NCBI GenBank assembly: GCA_903844895.1
Contig: CAIMVM010000255.1
Coordinates: forward strand, 1 to 41,098
Length of the DNA stretch: 41,098 nt
Source: an uncultured Pseudomonadota bacterium
GTDB lineage: Bacteria > Bdellovibrionota_B > Oligoflexia > Oligoflexales > CAIMVM01
Direction of reading: 5' to 3'
The translations under genes were made by a program, and so were the position numbers. Of the stretch, positions 8,207 through 16,896 are shown piece by piece (the first letter of the stretch is position 1; the number at the start of each line of letters is the position of its first letter). The notes under the pieces are model-generated. The model was not told where the DNA came from, made no database searches, and saw nothing but the letters and a program-made list of their open reading frames with translations.

Positions 8207-9376
8207 ATGCGGTTTGATAGCTCTGAAATAGCTTTTTCTCATTTAGATAATAGTGCATTAAAAAGGGCTAATCTTCTTTTTTTACTGATGTCTCTACGTT
8301 TTTTATCAGTTGTGGGCCCTAAGATGATAGGCCTGATGCTTTTTTTCCGTCTGCCCGTCCTGGGATTGATACGAATGACACTTTTTTCTCATTTTTGTGG
8401 TGGTGAATCCATCGAAGATGCTCAGAAGACTGTCGTTTCTTTAGCTAGGCGAGGAATTGGGGCCATTTTGGATTACAGTGTGGAAGGTATTTCTGACAAA
8501 AGTGCACTTGATTTGGTTCTAAAGGAGCTAAAGGCTTCTATTGATCAAGCAAAAGGAGCTAAAGCGGTACCCTTTGCTGTATTTAAGGTGTCTGGATTAG
8601 CTAGGCCTGAATTGCTTGAAAAGATCCAAAATGTAGAAATTATTTCAAATGAAGAGACACAAGAATTTGCAGAAGCAAAAAATCGCATTGAGGCATTGTG
8701 CCAGCACGCTGCCCAGTCGAAGGTTAAGATTTTTATTGATGCCGAGGAGTCTTGGATTCAAGAGGTGATTGATGGCATTGCCGAAGAGATGATGAAACGT
8801 TTTAACCAAAAAGAAACTTATATTTTCACTACACTTCAGATGTACCGTACCGACAGAATGGAGTACCTACTAGGGCTTCACAATAAAGCTTTAGAAGGCG
8901 GCTATAAAGTAGGGGTGAAAGTCGTGAGAGGCGCCTATATGGAAAAAGAAAGAGCACGGGCTCTCCGCTTCCATCAGCCTTCCCCCATTCATCCGGATCA
9001 GTTTTCCACCGATAGGGATTACAATTTGGCGTTGGAGTATTGTGTACAGAACCGCGATATATTCAGTATTTGTGCAGGAACCCATAATGAGTTTTCAAGT
9101 TTAAAATTAGTCAATTTGATGGAAGCCCATCATATTGAAAAAAACGACCCTCGCTTCTTTTTTGCGCAGCTTTTGGGTATGAGTGATCACATTTCCAATG
9201 TTTTGGCGCAAAGTGGATATAATGTTGCTAAGTACGTCCCCTATGGCCCTTTGAAGGAGGTTTTGCCCTATTTGTTTCGCAGAGCCCAAGAGAACACTTC
9301 CATTGCTGGTCAGGCAGGCCGAGAGCTTACTCTTCTCAAGAAGGAAGTTGTGAGAAGGCGACTCAAGGGGTTTTAG
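8207..9376 (+). CDS. Proline dehydrogenase, monofunctional
   Basis: This 389-residue FAD enzyme would oxidise L-proline to 1-pyrroline-5-carboxylate. Family motifs are clear: the barrel strand with TTLQMYRTDRMEYL, KVVRGAYMEKER, FAQLLGMSDHIS, and the substrate-binding RRAQEN helix near the C-terminus (YVPYGPLKEVLPYLFRRAQEN region). There is no fused pyrroline-5-carboxylate dehydrogenase domain, and no gene for one is nearby. The N-terminal 60 or so residues are strongly hydrophobic (FLLMSLRFLSVVGPKMIGLM), which suggests membrane association so that electrons could pass to quinone. The ATG at 8207 is chosen because GGAG (8196-8199) lies 7 nt upstream. The frame is open further upstream to 8177 without a comparable SD. 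Confidence 0.93.
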   Translation: MRFDSSEIAFSHLDNSALKRANLLFLLMSLRFLSVVGPKMIGLMLFFRLPVLGLIRMTLFSHFCGGESIEDAQKTVVSLARRGIGAILDYSVEGISDKSALDLVLKELKASIDQAKGAKAVPFAVFKVSGLARPELLEKIQNVEIISNEETQEFAEAKNRIEALCQHAAQSKVKIFIDAEESWIQEVIDGIAEEMMKRFNQKETYIFTTLQMYRTDRMEYLLGLHNKALEGGYKVGVKVVRGAYMEKERARALRFHQPSPIHPDQFSTDRDYNLALEYCVQNRDIFSICAGTHNEFSSLKLVNLMEAHHIEKNDPRFFFAQLLGMSDHISNVLAQSGYNVAKYVPYGPLKEVLPYLFRRAQENTSIAGQAGRELTLLKKEVVRRRLKGF

Positions 9377-9597
9377 TTGAAGATCTAGGCATCAGAAATT
9401 AGAGAATAATCTAAGTGCCAAAGGGTGATCTATTTTTTCTCAAAGTCTCGTTGGCGGTCTTATCGTCGAGGTCTGAAGCAGGATGGTTATTTTCCAGCCT
9501 CAGTTACCTAATTTTAGGAATTTTTGTATAATGGATGGGATGTCATTAGACGTCCCAGATATGGAACCAATTGATTAAACTAAGACGAGAGGTTTTT
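9377..9597. other. Intergenic, no gene recognised
   Basis: This 221-bp spacer holds no recognisable RNA or coding region. Only the SD GAGAGG (9587-9592) of the following lipoprotein gene stands out. Confidence 0.4.
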
Positions 9598-10506
9598 ATG
9601 AGACATTTGCTTGTTGGTTTTGCCTGCGCCGTAGGGAGCGTCACCGCTTGTTTCCCTGGTTTTAGGCCCTCTCAAGATCCAGAAGGCTCAGACAGCGGAT
9701 TGTCCTCGATAGTATTGCCTTCTATAGATGAGGTCAATAAAGTTGAATTTTCAGGTAAGCGCGCCGAAAGCGCGAGGCTATTCATTTTTAAATCTGGGGT
9801 TAGCCGTTCCTATAGCAAAAAAAGAGATTGCCGAACGTCTGGTGATATATTGTCATTTGGAGCGGAAGGATTTTGTAGTTTAAGGATTGCCAAGACAGGC
9901 GGTGAAGGAAGTTTAGCGTCAAAAATAAAGCTTAAAAAAGGCGACGGCTATGTTTTTGCTTTGCAAGTCTATTCGGATGCAAGTTCCAATGTGGAGCTTG
10001 CCAAGACGGAACTCACAAAAGTGAAGTCAGCGGACTTTCCTTGTGGTTATTATGAAATTGCTAAGGCGGAAAATGACGAGTATCAGGTTGGTGTGCCGGT
10101 TTGTCGAGACGGGGCTAAAGTCGTAGTAGGTGGTGCCTCCTCCGTAAAAGTCACTATCGAGACCCCTGATTCAAAGGGACAAGTTGTGCCGGCCGCTCCG
10201 GCTAAGCCAACACCGCCAGCGGCGGAACCTACCCCGACAAAAACTGTTACTTGCAAGTGCACCAAGACCCTTGAAAGCGAGTGTAAATTTTCTTTAACAG
10301 CTCTCTTTTCCTCAACCGCGGAGTGGTGCTCGGCACTGCCTGGTAAAGTCTTTACGGTCTCTCAAGCAACTTCAAATGCCATTTATACCACAGGCAAAAT
10401 TGATAATTTCAATGACATGATTCGAGCCTGCAATAGCATCGAGTCTAGAAGCAAAGCTCAAAATGGTACTATTTTTCTTTCTCCTAGCTTTTTTGAATGT
10501 AAGTAG
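9598..10506 (+). CDS. Lipoprotein with Pro-rich linker and Cys-rich C-terminal domain
   Basis: This 302-residue protein has signal peptide MRHLLVGFACAVGSVTAC and lipobox VTAC. The N-terminal part (to about residue 190) ends with VPVCRDGAKVV...VKVTIETP. A Pro/Ala-rich linker (PAAPAKPTPPAAEPTPT) then leads to an approximately 85-residue domain containing six cysteines (CKC, ESEC, EWC, RAC, FEC), which could form three disulfides. The first domain matches the next gene in layout and ending (VPVCRDG versus MPVCKSA, then K-IETP), so the two are likely paralogues. The ATG at 9598 is chosen for SD GAGAGG 5 nt upstream, although the frame opens at 9571. No known family was recognised. The location is probably the periplasmic face of the envelope. 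Confidence 0.72.
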   Translation: MRHLLVGFACAVGSVTACFPGFRPSQDPEGSDSGLSSIVLPSIDEVNKVEFSGKRAESARLFIFKSGVSRSYSKKRDCRTSGDILSFGAEGFCSLRIAKTGGEGSLASKIKLKKGDGYVFALQVYSDASSNVELAKTELTKVKSADFPCGYYEIAKAENDEYQVGVPVCRDGAKVVVGGASSVKVTIETPDSKGQVVPAAPAKPTPPAAEPTPTKTVTCKCTKTLESECKFSLTALFSSTAEWCSALPGKVFTVSQATSNAIYTTGKIDNFNDMIRACNSIESRSKAQNGTIFLSPSFFECK

Positions 10507-10521
10507 TAATAGGAGTTCTTT

Positions 10522-11025
10522 ATGCGGTTAACCACTAGTGCGGTCGGGATATGCACAATTGCATTATTTCAGTTGTTAGGTTGCACTAGAAAAAATCTTC
10601 GTCCAGATAGACCGATCGATATGGATACAGGTACACCGAGACTTACTGGTCAACCCGTGGATGTATTTATAGACGGATATGAAGGTGGCGAAGATTTGCC
10701 CGTAGCTTCGGTGGAAATCATAAAATTTGACTCTAAACCAAATGCGTTTGATGATTTTGGCGAAACATTTAAAGTGGGCAGAGCTGGGAAGAAGACACTT
10801 TCTGAGCTTAAAGCTGGAGCAACGTATTACATTGCAACAAAGTTATATGATTCCGCCGGGCGTGTTATAGGCCGGACCCAGTTTGGTGATCTTAGGTGCG
10901 ATGTCTTACAGTTTGTTGCGGCTCATCGAATTTCTGTGAAAATGCCCGTGTGTAAATCTGCAGTTGGCATTGTACCTGATAGTGGTACGACGAACATAAA
11001 TATCAAGATAGAGACCCCCAAGTAG
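10522..11025 (+). CDS. Small lipoprotein, paralogue of the preceding gene
   Basis: This 167-residue protein has lipobox LLGC (signal MRLTTSAVGICTIALFQLLGC) and an approximately 145-residue mature part. It shares a pattern with the first domain of the upstream lipoprotein: a beta-rich body, then MPVCKSAVGIV and NIKIETPK at the end. It lacks the Pro-rich linker and Cys-rich domain. It starts 15 nt after the previous stop with SD AGGAG, so both genes are probably one transcript. The function is unknown. Tandem duplication followed by domain gain or loss is the simplest reading. Confidence 0.7.
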   Translation: MRLTTSAVGICTIALFQLLGCTRKNLRPDRPIDMDTGTPRLTGQPVDVFIDGYEGGEDLPVASVEIIKFDSKPNAFDDFGETFKVGRAGKKTLSELKAGATYYIATKLYDSAGRVIGRTQFGDLRCDVLQFVAAHRISVKMPVCKSAVGIVPDSGTTNINIKIETPK

Positions 11026-11101
11026 CAGCCTGGCTCTGCTGGCGGCCCCGCAAGAACACGCTGCCTGAAGGTTGATAACGGGGATATTTCAGTGGCTTAA
11101 A

Positions 11102-11821
11102 TTAAATTTTTCCCTCTGGCGCGTCAGAACGGGGAAGCTTTGGAGCTTGTATATTCACCTTGCCCTCCAGAACTGTTCCCGCAACTGAGGCTCCTCTCCA
11201 GTCTGCTTGTTCATACTCTGCATCGCGGAGATCAGCGCCATCCAGTTGCGCTCGGCGCAATTTAGCGTTTCTTAAAATGGCGCCTTGTAGATTGGCTCCT
11301 TGAAGCTTAGCTGAAACCAAATTGGCCCCTTCAAGATTGGCGCCCATTAAGTTAGCATCCCGCAAATCAGCGCAACTTAGATTTTGGTAGCGAATATCAA
11401 ATCCTTGGAGATTAGCGCCTCGTAAGTTCGCCCGTCCTGTTCCTACCTCACGTTTTGGGTCCAATACAGAGTTCATCCAGGATTCATGGAGGCGAAGAAT
11501 TTCCTTAAATTCCTCTTGGCTTTGTACTTCTTTAGGTTCCGCTGGTTCTATTCTCGAGAGTACTTCATTCCAGGATTCGGTATCTTTATGAGCGGCAACA
11601 TTTTTTGCATGTACCGCATTCGCTTCGTTGAGTTTTCCTTCAAGCCATATGAGGTCATGAATTCGATCGTCGGCAACAGCCTCAAAACAGATGTCGCGCA
11701 ACACCTCGTCAGACAGGTTCTTAGAAGACTCGTGCTCTTTTAGGGCGGAGATCATAACATCGAGGACTTGTTCATGGACTCCATAATTATCGGATTCAGC
11801 ACCTTTTATTGGCTCGCTCAT
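11102..11821 (-). CDS. Pentapeptide-repeat protein
   Basis: This 239-residue protein has an approximately 125-residue acidic, helical N-terminal part. It is followed by about 18 consecutive A(D/N)LxX pentapeptides (residues 131-220; for example ANLRGANLQG, ADLRDANLMG, AKLQGANLQG). These repeats fold into a right-handed quadrilateral beta-helix, about 4.5 coils here. No signal peptide or membrane segment is seen, so it is probably cytoplasmic. Some family members mimic DNA and protect gyrase, but this one is short and nothing in the sequence shows that role. The start has AGGTG about 5 nt upstream on the minus strand. It is convergent with the lipoprotein pair. Confidence 0.88.
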   Translation of the reverse strand: MSEPIKGAESDNYGVHEQVLDVMISALKEHESSKNLSDEVLRDICFEAVADDRIHDLIWLEGKLNEANAVHAKNVAAHKDTESWNEVLSRIEPAEPKEVQSQEEFKEILRLHESWMNSVLDPKREVGTGRANLRGANLQGFDIRYQNLSCADLRDANLMGANLEGANLVSAKLQGANLQGAILRNAKLRRAQLDGADLRDAEYEQADWRGASVAGTVLEGKVNIQAPKLPRSDAPEGKI

Positions 11822-12178
11822 GAGGCACCTCAGCGTTTTTAAATAGAATTATGGAAAACTGCCGGCCGGTCAAGAACTTTACTAAAACGGCGATTTTTAA
11901 TCTTTATAGTCTTCCAGGTAACGATAGGTCTCTGGCCTAAAAATATCTAAGGTCATTGCAAGTTATAGGCTGGGAGCAGGACCTCGGCAAAGTCATTACT
12001 CATTTTAAAGACACCTAAGGGACTTAAAAAAGCTACACAGTCGCTTCATTCCAAGCTAGTAACTCGCGGATTGGCTTTTTAGCCTTACACCTGCCAAAGA
12101 AAAGGTTTGAGTAGGCGGGTAAATTTCACACAAAAAATAGCCTTTACCGGCTGAGTTTGGCTAGGCGGCCGTTCAGCG
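11822..12178. other. 357-bp intergenic region
   Basis: No gene was recognised. It contains the candidate minus-strand terminator of the histidine kinase (12132-12165) and presumably the promoter of the pentapeptide-repeat gene. Confidence 0.4.
12132..12165 (-). terminator. Candidate terminator of the histidine kinase gene
   Basis: Read on the minus strand, TAGCC...GGCTA (or the tighter AGCC-GGTAAA-GGCT) is followed by a run of six T. The stem is short, so this is a moderate call. Confidence 0.4.
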
Positions 12179-13312
12179 CTATTTTGAGGCATCAGAGAGG
12201 TTTTGAGGGAGAGTGATCTGAAATTCAGTTCCTAGTCCCAATTCTGATTGGACAACTATGGATCCCCCCTGGTCTTCGACAATGCTGCGAGCAATGGAAA
12301 GCCCCAGTCCTGTGCCCTTTCCCTTAGGCTTCGTTGTATAAAAAGAATCAAAAATGTGTTCTAAATTCTCTTTAGAAATGCCCATGCCGGTGTCAGAAAT
12401 AGAAAGAACAAGATTGTTTGAATCGAGTTCGGCATTAAGAATCAATTTTCTAACGGGGCAAGCCTCCATGGCATCGCAAGCATTAGAAATAAGGTTTACG
12501 ATCACTTGTTCCATTCGATTCGGGCTAAGTACTATTTTGAGCTCTTTTCCTTTTATCCTGTTTTCTAGTGTAACATGAGCGCCTTGGATCTTTGATTCTA
12601 CCATCAAGATGCAGTCGTCTAAAAATAGCGACAAATCGATCTCAGTTGCTTCTTCCTTTTCGTTTCGAGAGTAGGAATGCAAGTGATCAGAGAGCTTTTC
12701 GATTCTAGCAGCAGCTCTTTCGATGGAAGATTGACATTTCCTTTGAAGGGTGACGTCACCTTTTTCGATAGCGCTTTTAAGAATGCTATTATTGTAGTTA
12801 GAGATTACGGTAAGTGGATTTCTTATGTCATGCATAATGCCGGCTGCCATTTGTCCCACGGCAGCAAGCTTGCTGCTTTGAATCAATTGTCCTTTGAGGG
12901 CATTGAACTCACGCATATCTCGAATAATCGAAAAGGTTCGAGAGAATTTTCCTTCCTCATCGTAGAGAGAAAAACTTCGTATTTCGACGTCGATAATTTC
13001 CCCCGACTTGGTCAGAAGCTTTGATTCAATGTGAGAATTAAAACCGTCGTTTTTAAGCTTTTGAAATCCGGCTTTTACATTTTTTGAAAGATTTTCGGGA
13101 TAAATTTCAAAGATGGATTTACCCACCAGTTCTTTCTTAGAATAACCCAGCAAGTTCTCTGCTGCTTTGTTCGTTGAAATAATGAATCCTTGGTTGTCCA
13201 CTGAGTGAATGATATCAGGAAAATTTTCGACAATCTGTTCAAAAATCGAATCTCCTGGGTTTTCTCCTAATAAACTATGCAGCTTTAAATTTTCCAATTT
13301 CTTAGGAGCCAT
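12179..13312 (-). CDS. PAS-domain sensor histidine kinase
   Basis: This 377-residue protein has one N-terminal PAS domain (about 22-135; DIIHSVDNQGFIISTNKAA, LLGYSKKELVGKSIFEIYP) with a short PAC-like end (FSRTFSIIRDMRE). An HWE/NtrB-like dimerisation helix follows, with phospho-acceptor His161 in HDIRNPL. The HATPase domain has an N box (NLISNACDAME), G1 (DTGMG, 307-311) and G2 (GKGTGLGLS, 331-339). No transmembrane segment or signal peptide is present, so it is a cytoplasmic, NtrB-type kinase that would autophosphorylate and pass the phosphate to an unlinked response regulator. No regulator gene is adjacent. All catalytic motifs are intact. The SD is weak (AGGA about 12 nt upstream). Confidence 0.93.
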   Translation of the reverse strand: MAPKKLENLKLHSLLGENPGDSIFEQIVENFPDIIHSVDNQGFIISTNKAAENLLGYSKKELVGKSIFEIYPENLSKNVKAGFQKLKNDGFNSHIESKLLTKSGEIIDVEIRSFSLYDEEGKFSRTFSIIRDMREFNALKGQLIQSSKLAAVGQMAAGIMHDIRNPLTVISNYNNSILKSAIEKGDVTLQRKCQSSIERAAARIEKLSDHLHSYSRNEKEEATEIDLSLFLDDCILMVESKIQGAHVTLENRIKGKELKIVLSPNRMEQVIVNLISNACDAMEACPVRKLILNAELDSNNLVLSISDTGMGISKENLEHIFDSFYTTKPKGKGTGLGLSIARSIVEDQGGSIVVQSELGLGTEFQITLPQNLSDASK

Positions 13313-13507
13313 GACTATCTTGTTTCCTCGCTTTGTGAGTTCATATATTTTCGGATGCTCCCCCTATTTTATTGAGATCGAATGTTGTTAATTTTGAATT
13401 CAGCAATAATAACGGGTTATTGCGCTGGCGACCAGGCGCGTGGCTCTATCTCTCGGCTTGTGACTGAAAGTATGCTAAGTTCCCTTTTCTGTCTGGAGGG
13501 TATTTGA

Positions 13508-14689
13508 GTGGATATATTTTGGGGTGACATCTCATTGGAACAATTCTTAAGTGAGTATTGGCAAAAAAAACCACTGCTTATGCGCGGAGCATTGCCGTCA
13601 TTTAAATCTCCTATCAGTCCAGATGAGTTAGCCGGGCTCTCCACGGAGGAAGGGACCACCTCCAGGCTAGTAGTCAGAAATAGTCAGACTAACTGGGAGG
13701 TGCGCTATGGACCATTTGCAAATGAGGAGTTTTCAAAACTTCCCAGCGAGAATTTTACACTCTTGGTGCAAGAAGTGGAGTGCTATAGCCAGGACGTTCT
13801 ACAATTAAAAAGAAAATTTAGATTTCTTCCGGACTGGCGCATGGACGATGTAATGGTAAGCTATGCCGCCAATGGTGGTGGTGTAGGGCCTCACGTGGAC
13901 TACTATGATGTCTTTTTAGTACAGGCGATGGGACGCAGGCACTGGAAAATTGGAACTCTTTTAGATCAAGAGCCAGAGTATAGGGAAGATCTAGATTTGA
14001 GAATCATGAAGGAGTTTCACCCTGTCGAAGATTGGATTTTAGAACCTGGTGATATATTGTATTTACCTCCCATGGTTCCCCATGATGGTGTTGCTATTGG
14101 CGAGGCCATGACATTTAGCATGGGTTTTAGATCTCCTGCTTATGATGAAATGCTTGCCGCTTGGTCTCGCTCTATTGGCATTGAAATGCTTGAAACTCAG
14201 AGATTTCAGGGACGTCAGCACAAGCCGATTCCCAAGCCAGGCGAAATCAGTATTGAAGCGGTAAAGGAAGTGATTCAAATTCTTAATTCCTTTCCCAAAG
14301 ATCCCGCAGATGTTGCGAAATGGTTTGGTCGCTTAGTCACGTATCCGAAAAGAGGCGAACCCTCTTCAGAGCTCACCGGATTGCTGAAAGATGGAATTCC
14401 ACCTGAAGAAATTCGCCTATTTGCAGAATCATTTCGTCATGATGTGTTTTATGAATGGAATGAACAAATCAGGCTAGCTTATTATCATTTGGAAGCGGCG
14501 ATACTTTGCTTTGTTGATGGAGAACTTTTCGAACTTCATCCTACCTTTACTCCGATGATTGAGCTTCTTTCAGGGGAGCGAGAATTTGGAGTTAAAGAAT
14601 TTCAATCATGGGCACATATTGAGGGAGCTTGTGAGTTGCTTACTGCATTTGCAAGCTGCGGTGTGATTCACCTGAAATTACCTGAGTAA
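13508..14689 (+). CDS. roxA: JmjC/cupin ribosomal oxygenase, YcfD/RoxA-like
   Basis: This 393-residue protein would be a 2-oxoglutarate/Fe(II) oxygenase. In E. coli the homologue hydroxylates an arginine of ribosomal protein uL16. Iron ligands are visible as the HxD pair H129-V-D131 in GVGPHVDYYDVFLVQ, with the distal His192 in LPPMVPHDGVA. This spacing is close to that of E. coli YcfD. The N-terminal FWGDISLEQFLSEYWQKKPL is a family hallmark. The rest forms the dimerisation and winged-helix parts. The start is GTG at 13508 with a strong SD, GGAGGG (13495-13500). Single gene, divergent from the histidine kinase. The substrate is inferred from the family. Confidence 0.9.
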   Translation: MDIFWGDISLEQFLSEYWQKKPLLMRGALPSFKSPISPDELAGLSTEEGTTSRLVVRNSQTNWEVRYGPFANEEFSKLPSENFTLLVQEVECYSQDVLQLKRKFRFLPDWRMDDVMVSYAANGGGVGPHVDYYDVFLVQAMGRRHWKIGTLLDQEPEYREDLDLRIMKEFHPVEDWILEPGDILYLPPMVPHDGVAIGEAMTFSMGFRSPAYDEMLAAWSRSIGIEMLETQRFQGRQHKPIPKPGEISIEAVKEVIQILNSFPKDPADVAKWFGRLVTYPKRGEPSSELTGLLKDGIPPEEIRLFAESFRHDVFYEWNEQIRLAYYHLEAAILCFVDGELFELHPTFTPMIELLSGEREFGVKEFQSWAHIEGACELLTAFASCGVIHLKLPE

Positions 14690-14857
14690 AAAGAACCTAT
14701 CGGTACACAAATGTAACCGTACTTCCTACTTTTGATATTCTTTCACGTCAAAAGGGTGGAAATCGAGTCAATAGGGCCTTGATATTCATTGGCACAACCG
14801 TTGCAGTCTCCTTGTCTGAGAGACTTAATGGGACGCTAAAGTCCAAAGGAGGCACAA

Positions 14858-15478
14858 ATGATGAAGAGATTGGCAGTAGGTGCATGGTTACTTAGTTCGT
14901 TAAGTGCAATGGCACAGGATGGCCCAGATCCTAGGCAAGTGTACATCAGAAACGTCATGGCAAATGGTTCTGGGTGTCCCATTGGAAGCGTCGGATCAGA
15001 TATCTCCCCTGATGCGAAAGCATTTACCCTAACTTTTAGCGAGTACGCCGCAGAAGTGGGTCCAGGAATTCCTCTGTCTGAAAGCCGCAAGAATTGCCAA
15101 GTCACAGTCGCCATGAATATTCCAGGTGGTTGGTCATACACAGTTTTAAAAGTAGATTATAGAGGCTTCGCAGCACTTGATGCAGGTGTTGTTGGGCAAC
15201 AGCGTTCGACGTACTACTTCCAAGGGGCAAGTGGTCGCACCAATTCGGGATCTCTATTTACAAACATCTATGGCCCAACAAGCCGAGACTTCACCATTTC
15301 TGATAATGTTAAAATCAGTGATTATGTTTGGTCGCCTTGCGGTGTGACTCGCTCGCTTAACATCAATACGGAAGTGCGTGTTCAGGGTCGCCCTGGAAGC
15401 CGCGGCTACATCACACAGGACTCCATTGATGGCGAGTTGACCCAGACATACGGTATAGTCTGGCGCAGATGCAGCTAA
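14858..15478 (+). CDS. Secreted DUF4360-family protein
   Basis: This 206-residue protein has a cleavable signal peptide (MMKRLAVGAWLLSSLSAMA/QDG). The mature part follows the DUF4360 pattern: GSGCPIGSVGSDISPD near the N-terminus, a pair of conserved cysteines (SRKNCQV, WSPCGV), YYFQGASG, and a final WRRCS. The four cysteines suggest two disulfides in the periplasm or outside the cell. The family has no established biochemical function and occurs in predatory and soil bacteria and in fungi. It has an excellent SD (AAAGGAGG, 14845-14852) with a 5-nt spacer, suggesting high expression, and is followed by a strong hairpin. Confidence 0.88.
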   Translation: MMKRLAVGAWLLSSLSAMAQDGPDPRQVYIRNVMANGSGCPIGSVGSDISPDAKAFTLTFSEYAAEVGPGIPLSESRKNCQVTVAMNIPGGWSYTVLKVDYRGFAALDAGVVGQQRSTYYFQGASGRTNSGSLFTNIYGPTSRDFTISDNVKISDYVWSPCGVTRSLNINTEVRVQGRPGSRGYITQDSIDGELTQTYGIVWRRCS

Positions 15479-15509
15479 CCTAGATTCTCAAATTGAATTT
15501 ACCGAGAGG

Positions 15510-15540
15510 CCTTCCAGAGATTGCAAAATACTCTGGAAGG
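15510..15540. terminator. Hairpin between convergent genes
   Basis: A perfect 10-bp stem, CCTTCCAGAG / CTCTGGAAGG, with an 11-nt loop lies exactly between the DUF4360 gene and thiL. Neither strand has a strong T tract, so it may slow or end transcription from both sides without being a canonical terminator. Confidence 0.6.
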
Positions 15541-16407
15541 TCATTGGTGTTCATAGCCTTTCCATGAACACACTTCTTTTTCCCCTTTGTCACTTATAAG
15601 TTCGAAGAGGTGGGGAGTGTTTGTAATGATTCCAATTTCAATTGCCCCTAATGTCTCCATGGCTTTTGAACCCTCAGGTACTTGCGCCGTAAATAGAAGT
15701 TCAAAGTCTTCGCCGTCAGTAAGTGCTTGCTCCACATCATGGACGCCTTCATGGAGTGGAATCTTGCTCGTAAAAATCTCGGCACCACAATGGCTTTGCA
15801 CGAGGATGTGACGCAGATCCGTTGCAAGCCCATCCGAAATGTCGATCATCGATGTTAGGAAGCCCGTATCTGCAAGCTGATGGGCAAGCTTAGAGCGGTC
15901 AGGAGGACTTAAATGACGACCTGAAGCTAAGCTGCCCCCAAGTTTTCCTGTCACAAAAATTCGATTTCCTGCCCTTGCGCCATCTCTTCTAATAGAGCCA
16001 CCTGGATGCGGGGATGCCAGGATAGTGACCGATAGTGTCGTAGCCGAATCCGTAAAATTGGTATCTCCCCCTAAGAGTACGATGCCTTTTTGATCACAGA
16101 TCTTTAGGAACTCTTTTAGAAACCTTGGGGCAAAGTCCGGCAGTTGACGTTGAATGGCCATGGAAAGGAGCACGGCCTTTGGGGTTCCTGCCATAGCGGA
16201 GACGTCGGATAGATTAACCCCCATCGCCTTATGGGCAATTTGTTCTGGGGAATGGGAAGCGGACTTAAAGTGTTCCCCATCTACGATCATATCGGTGCTT
16301 GCCAAAAGCGAAGAAGCCGGCCAAAGAAGTTCTCCGCAGTCGTCCCCGATGGGGATGAGGGCCTCTTTTCTATCTATTGGGAGTAGAGAAATGATCTTGG
16401 ATTCCAT
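15541..16407 (-). CDS. thiL: Thiamine-monophosphate kinase
   Basis: This 288-residue enzyme phosphorylates thiamine monophosphate to thiamine pyrophosphate with ATP in the cytoplasm. Motifs are the early GDDCGEL loop, LLASTDMIVDGEHF, MGVNLSDVSAMAGTP, LGGDTN, the SGxLGGSLASGRH-like loop (VTGKLGGSLASGRH), MIDISDGLATDLRHI and LTDGEDFELLFT. These form the AIR-synthase-like fold with its Asp-rich Mg-ATP site. The frame stays open upstream to a TTG at 16425. I prefer the ATG at 16407 because it places the first helix at the usual distance, though neither start has a clear SD. No TPP riboswitch or other thi gene is visible nearby. Confidence 0.93.
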   Translation of the reverse strand: MESKIISLLPIDRKEALIPIGDDCGELLWPASSLLASTDMIVDGEHFKSASHSPEQIAHKAMGVNLSDVSAMAGTPKAVLLSMAIQRQLPDFAPRFLKEFLKICDQKGIVLLGGDTNFTDSATTLSVTILASPHPGGSIRRDGARAGNRIFVTGKLGGSLASGRHLSPPDRSKLAHQLADTGFLTSMIDISDGLATDLRHILVQSHCGAEIFTSKIPLHEGVHDVEQALTDGEDFELLFTAQVPEGSKAMETLGAIEIGIITNTPHLFELISDKGEKEVCSWKGYEHQ

Positions 16408-16545
16408 AGAAGGTAGTGCTCGCAAGTAAATAAGTTATGAATTACCGATAGATACCAATTATCCTGAGGTGCCTTGACGCAGGGTGTGAGGCGCGATAGG
16501 ATCCCCCTCATTTTATGGAAATCCTATCTAAAAGGAAGGCAAAAC

Positions 16546-16878
16546 ATGGCCGACACTCCAAAAGTAGAACTTTGTCCAGAATGGGCTCAAGTCATGATTG
16601 ATCAACTACTTCAAGTTGAGATCTATTTGGGAAATGTTTCTAAAGGATTGGAATGGAGCTCCGAGAGACTCGAATCTGTTCTCAGAAAGGTTTATTCGGA
16701 AGAAAAAGGTGCCATCACGGAAGATGTCGCAGAGCTGCTCTTTTCTAGAATTGTTAGAGGACTAAGAACGGAAGGTGTGAGCGATGAAAAGATCGCTGAG
16801 TTAATGAACGCACGTATTGGTTACAAAGGAGGTCCTAAATATTGTGATGCCTCCGATGTCAAAGCAGTACTGAGTTAG
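16546..16878 (+). CDS. Small hypothetical protein
   Basis: This 110-residue soluble protein begins MADTPKVELCPEWAQ. It is mostly helical and charged, with two cysteines (residue 9 and near the end in KYCDAS). The middle (residues 45-90) has a regular Glu/Lys/Leu pattern, and SDEKIAELMNARIGYK resembles a short helical bundle or HTH-like end. No signal, membrane segment or known domain was recognised. The ATG at 16546 is chosen for the strong SD AAGGAAGG (16532-16539). The frame opens at 16474 with no SD. It is divergent from thiL and convergent with gluQ, so no operon partner is evident. Confidence 0.7.
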   Translation: MADTPKVELCPEWAQVMIDQLLQVEIYLGNVSKGLEWSSERLESVLRKVYSEEKGAITEDVAELLFSRIVRGLRTEGVSDEKIAELMNARIGYKGGPKYCDASDVKAVLS

Positions 16879-16896
16879 GACCACTACTTTTCAATT

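Noticed and set aside
14836-15141. Antisense open frame of 101 codons over the DUF4360 gene
   Set aside because: It lies fully opposite a gene with a signal peptide, strong SD and family match, so it is a shadow frame.
16408-16545. TPP riboswitch upstream of thiL
   Set aside because: I could not find the conserved CUGAGA and related TPP elements on the proper strand. ThiL genes often lack one.
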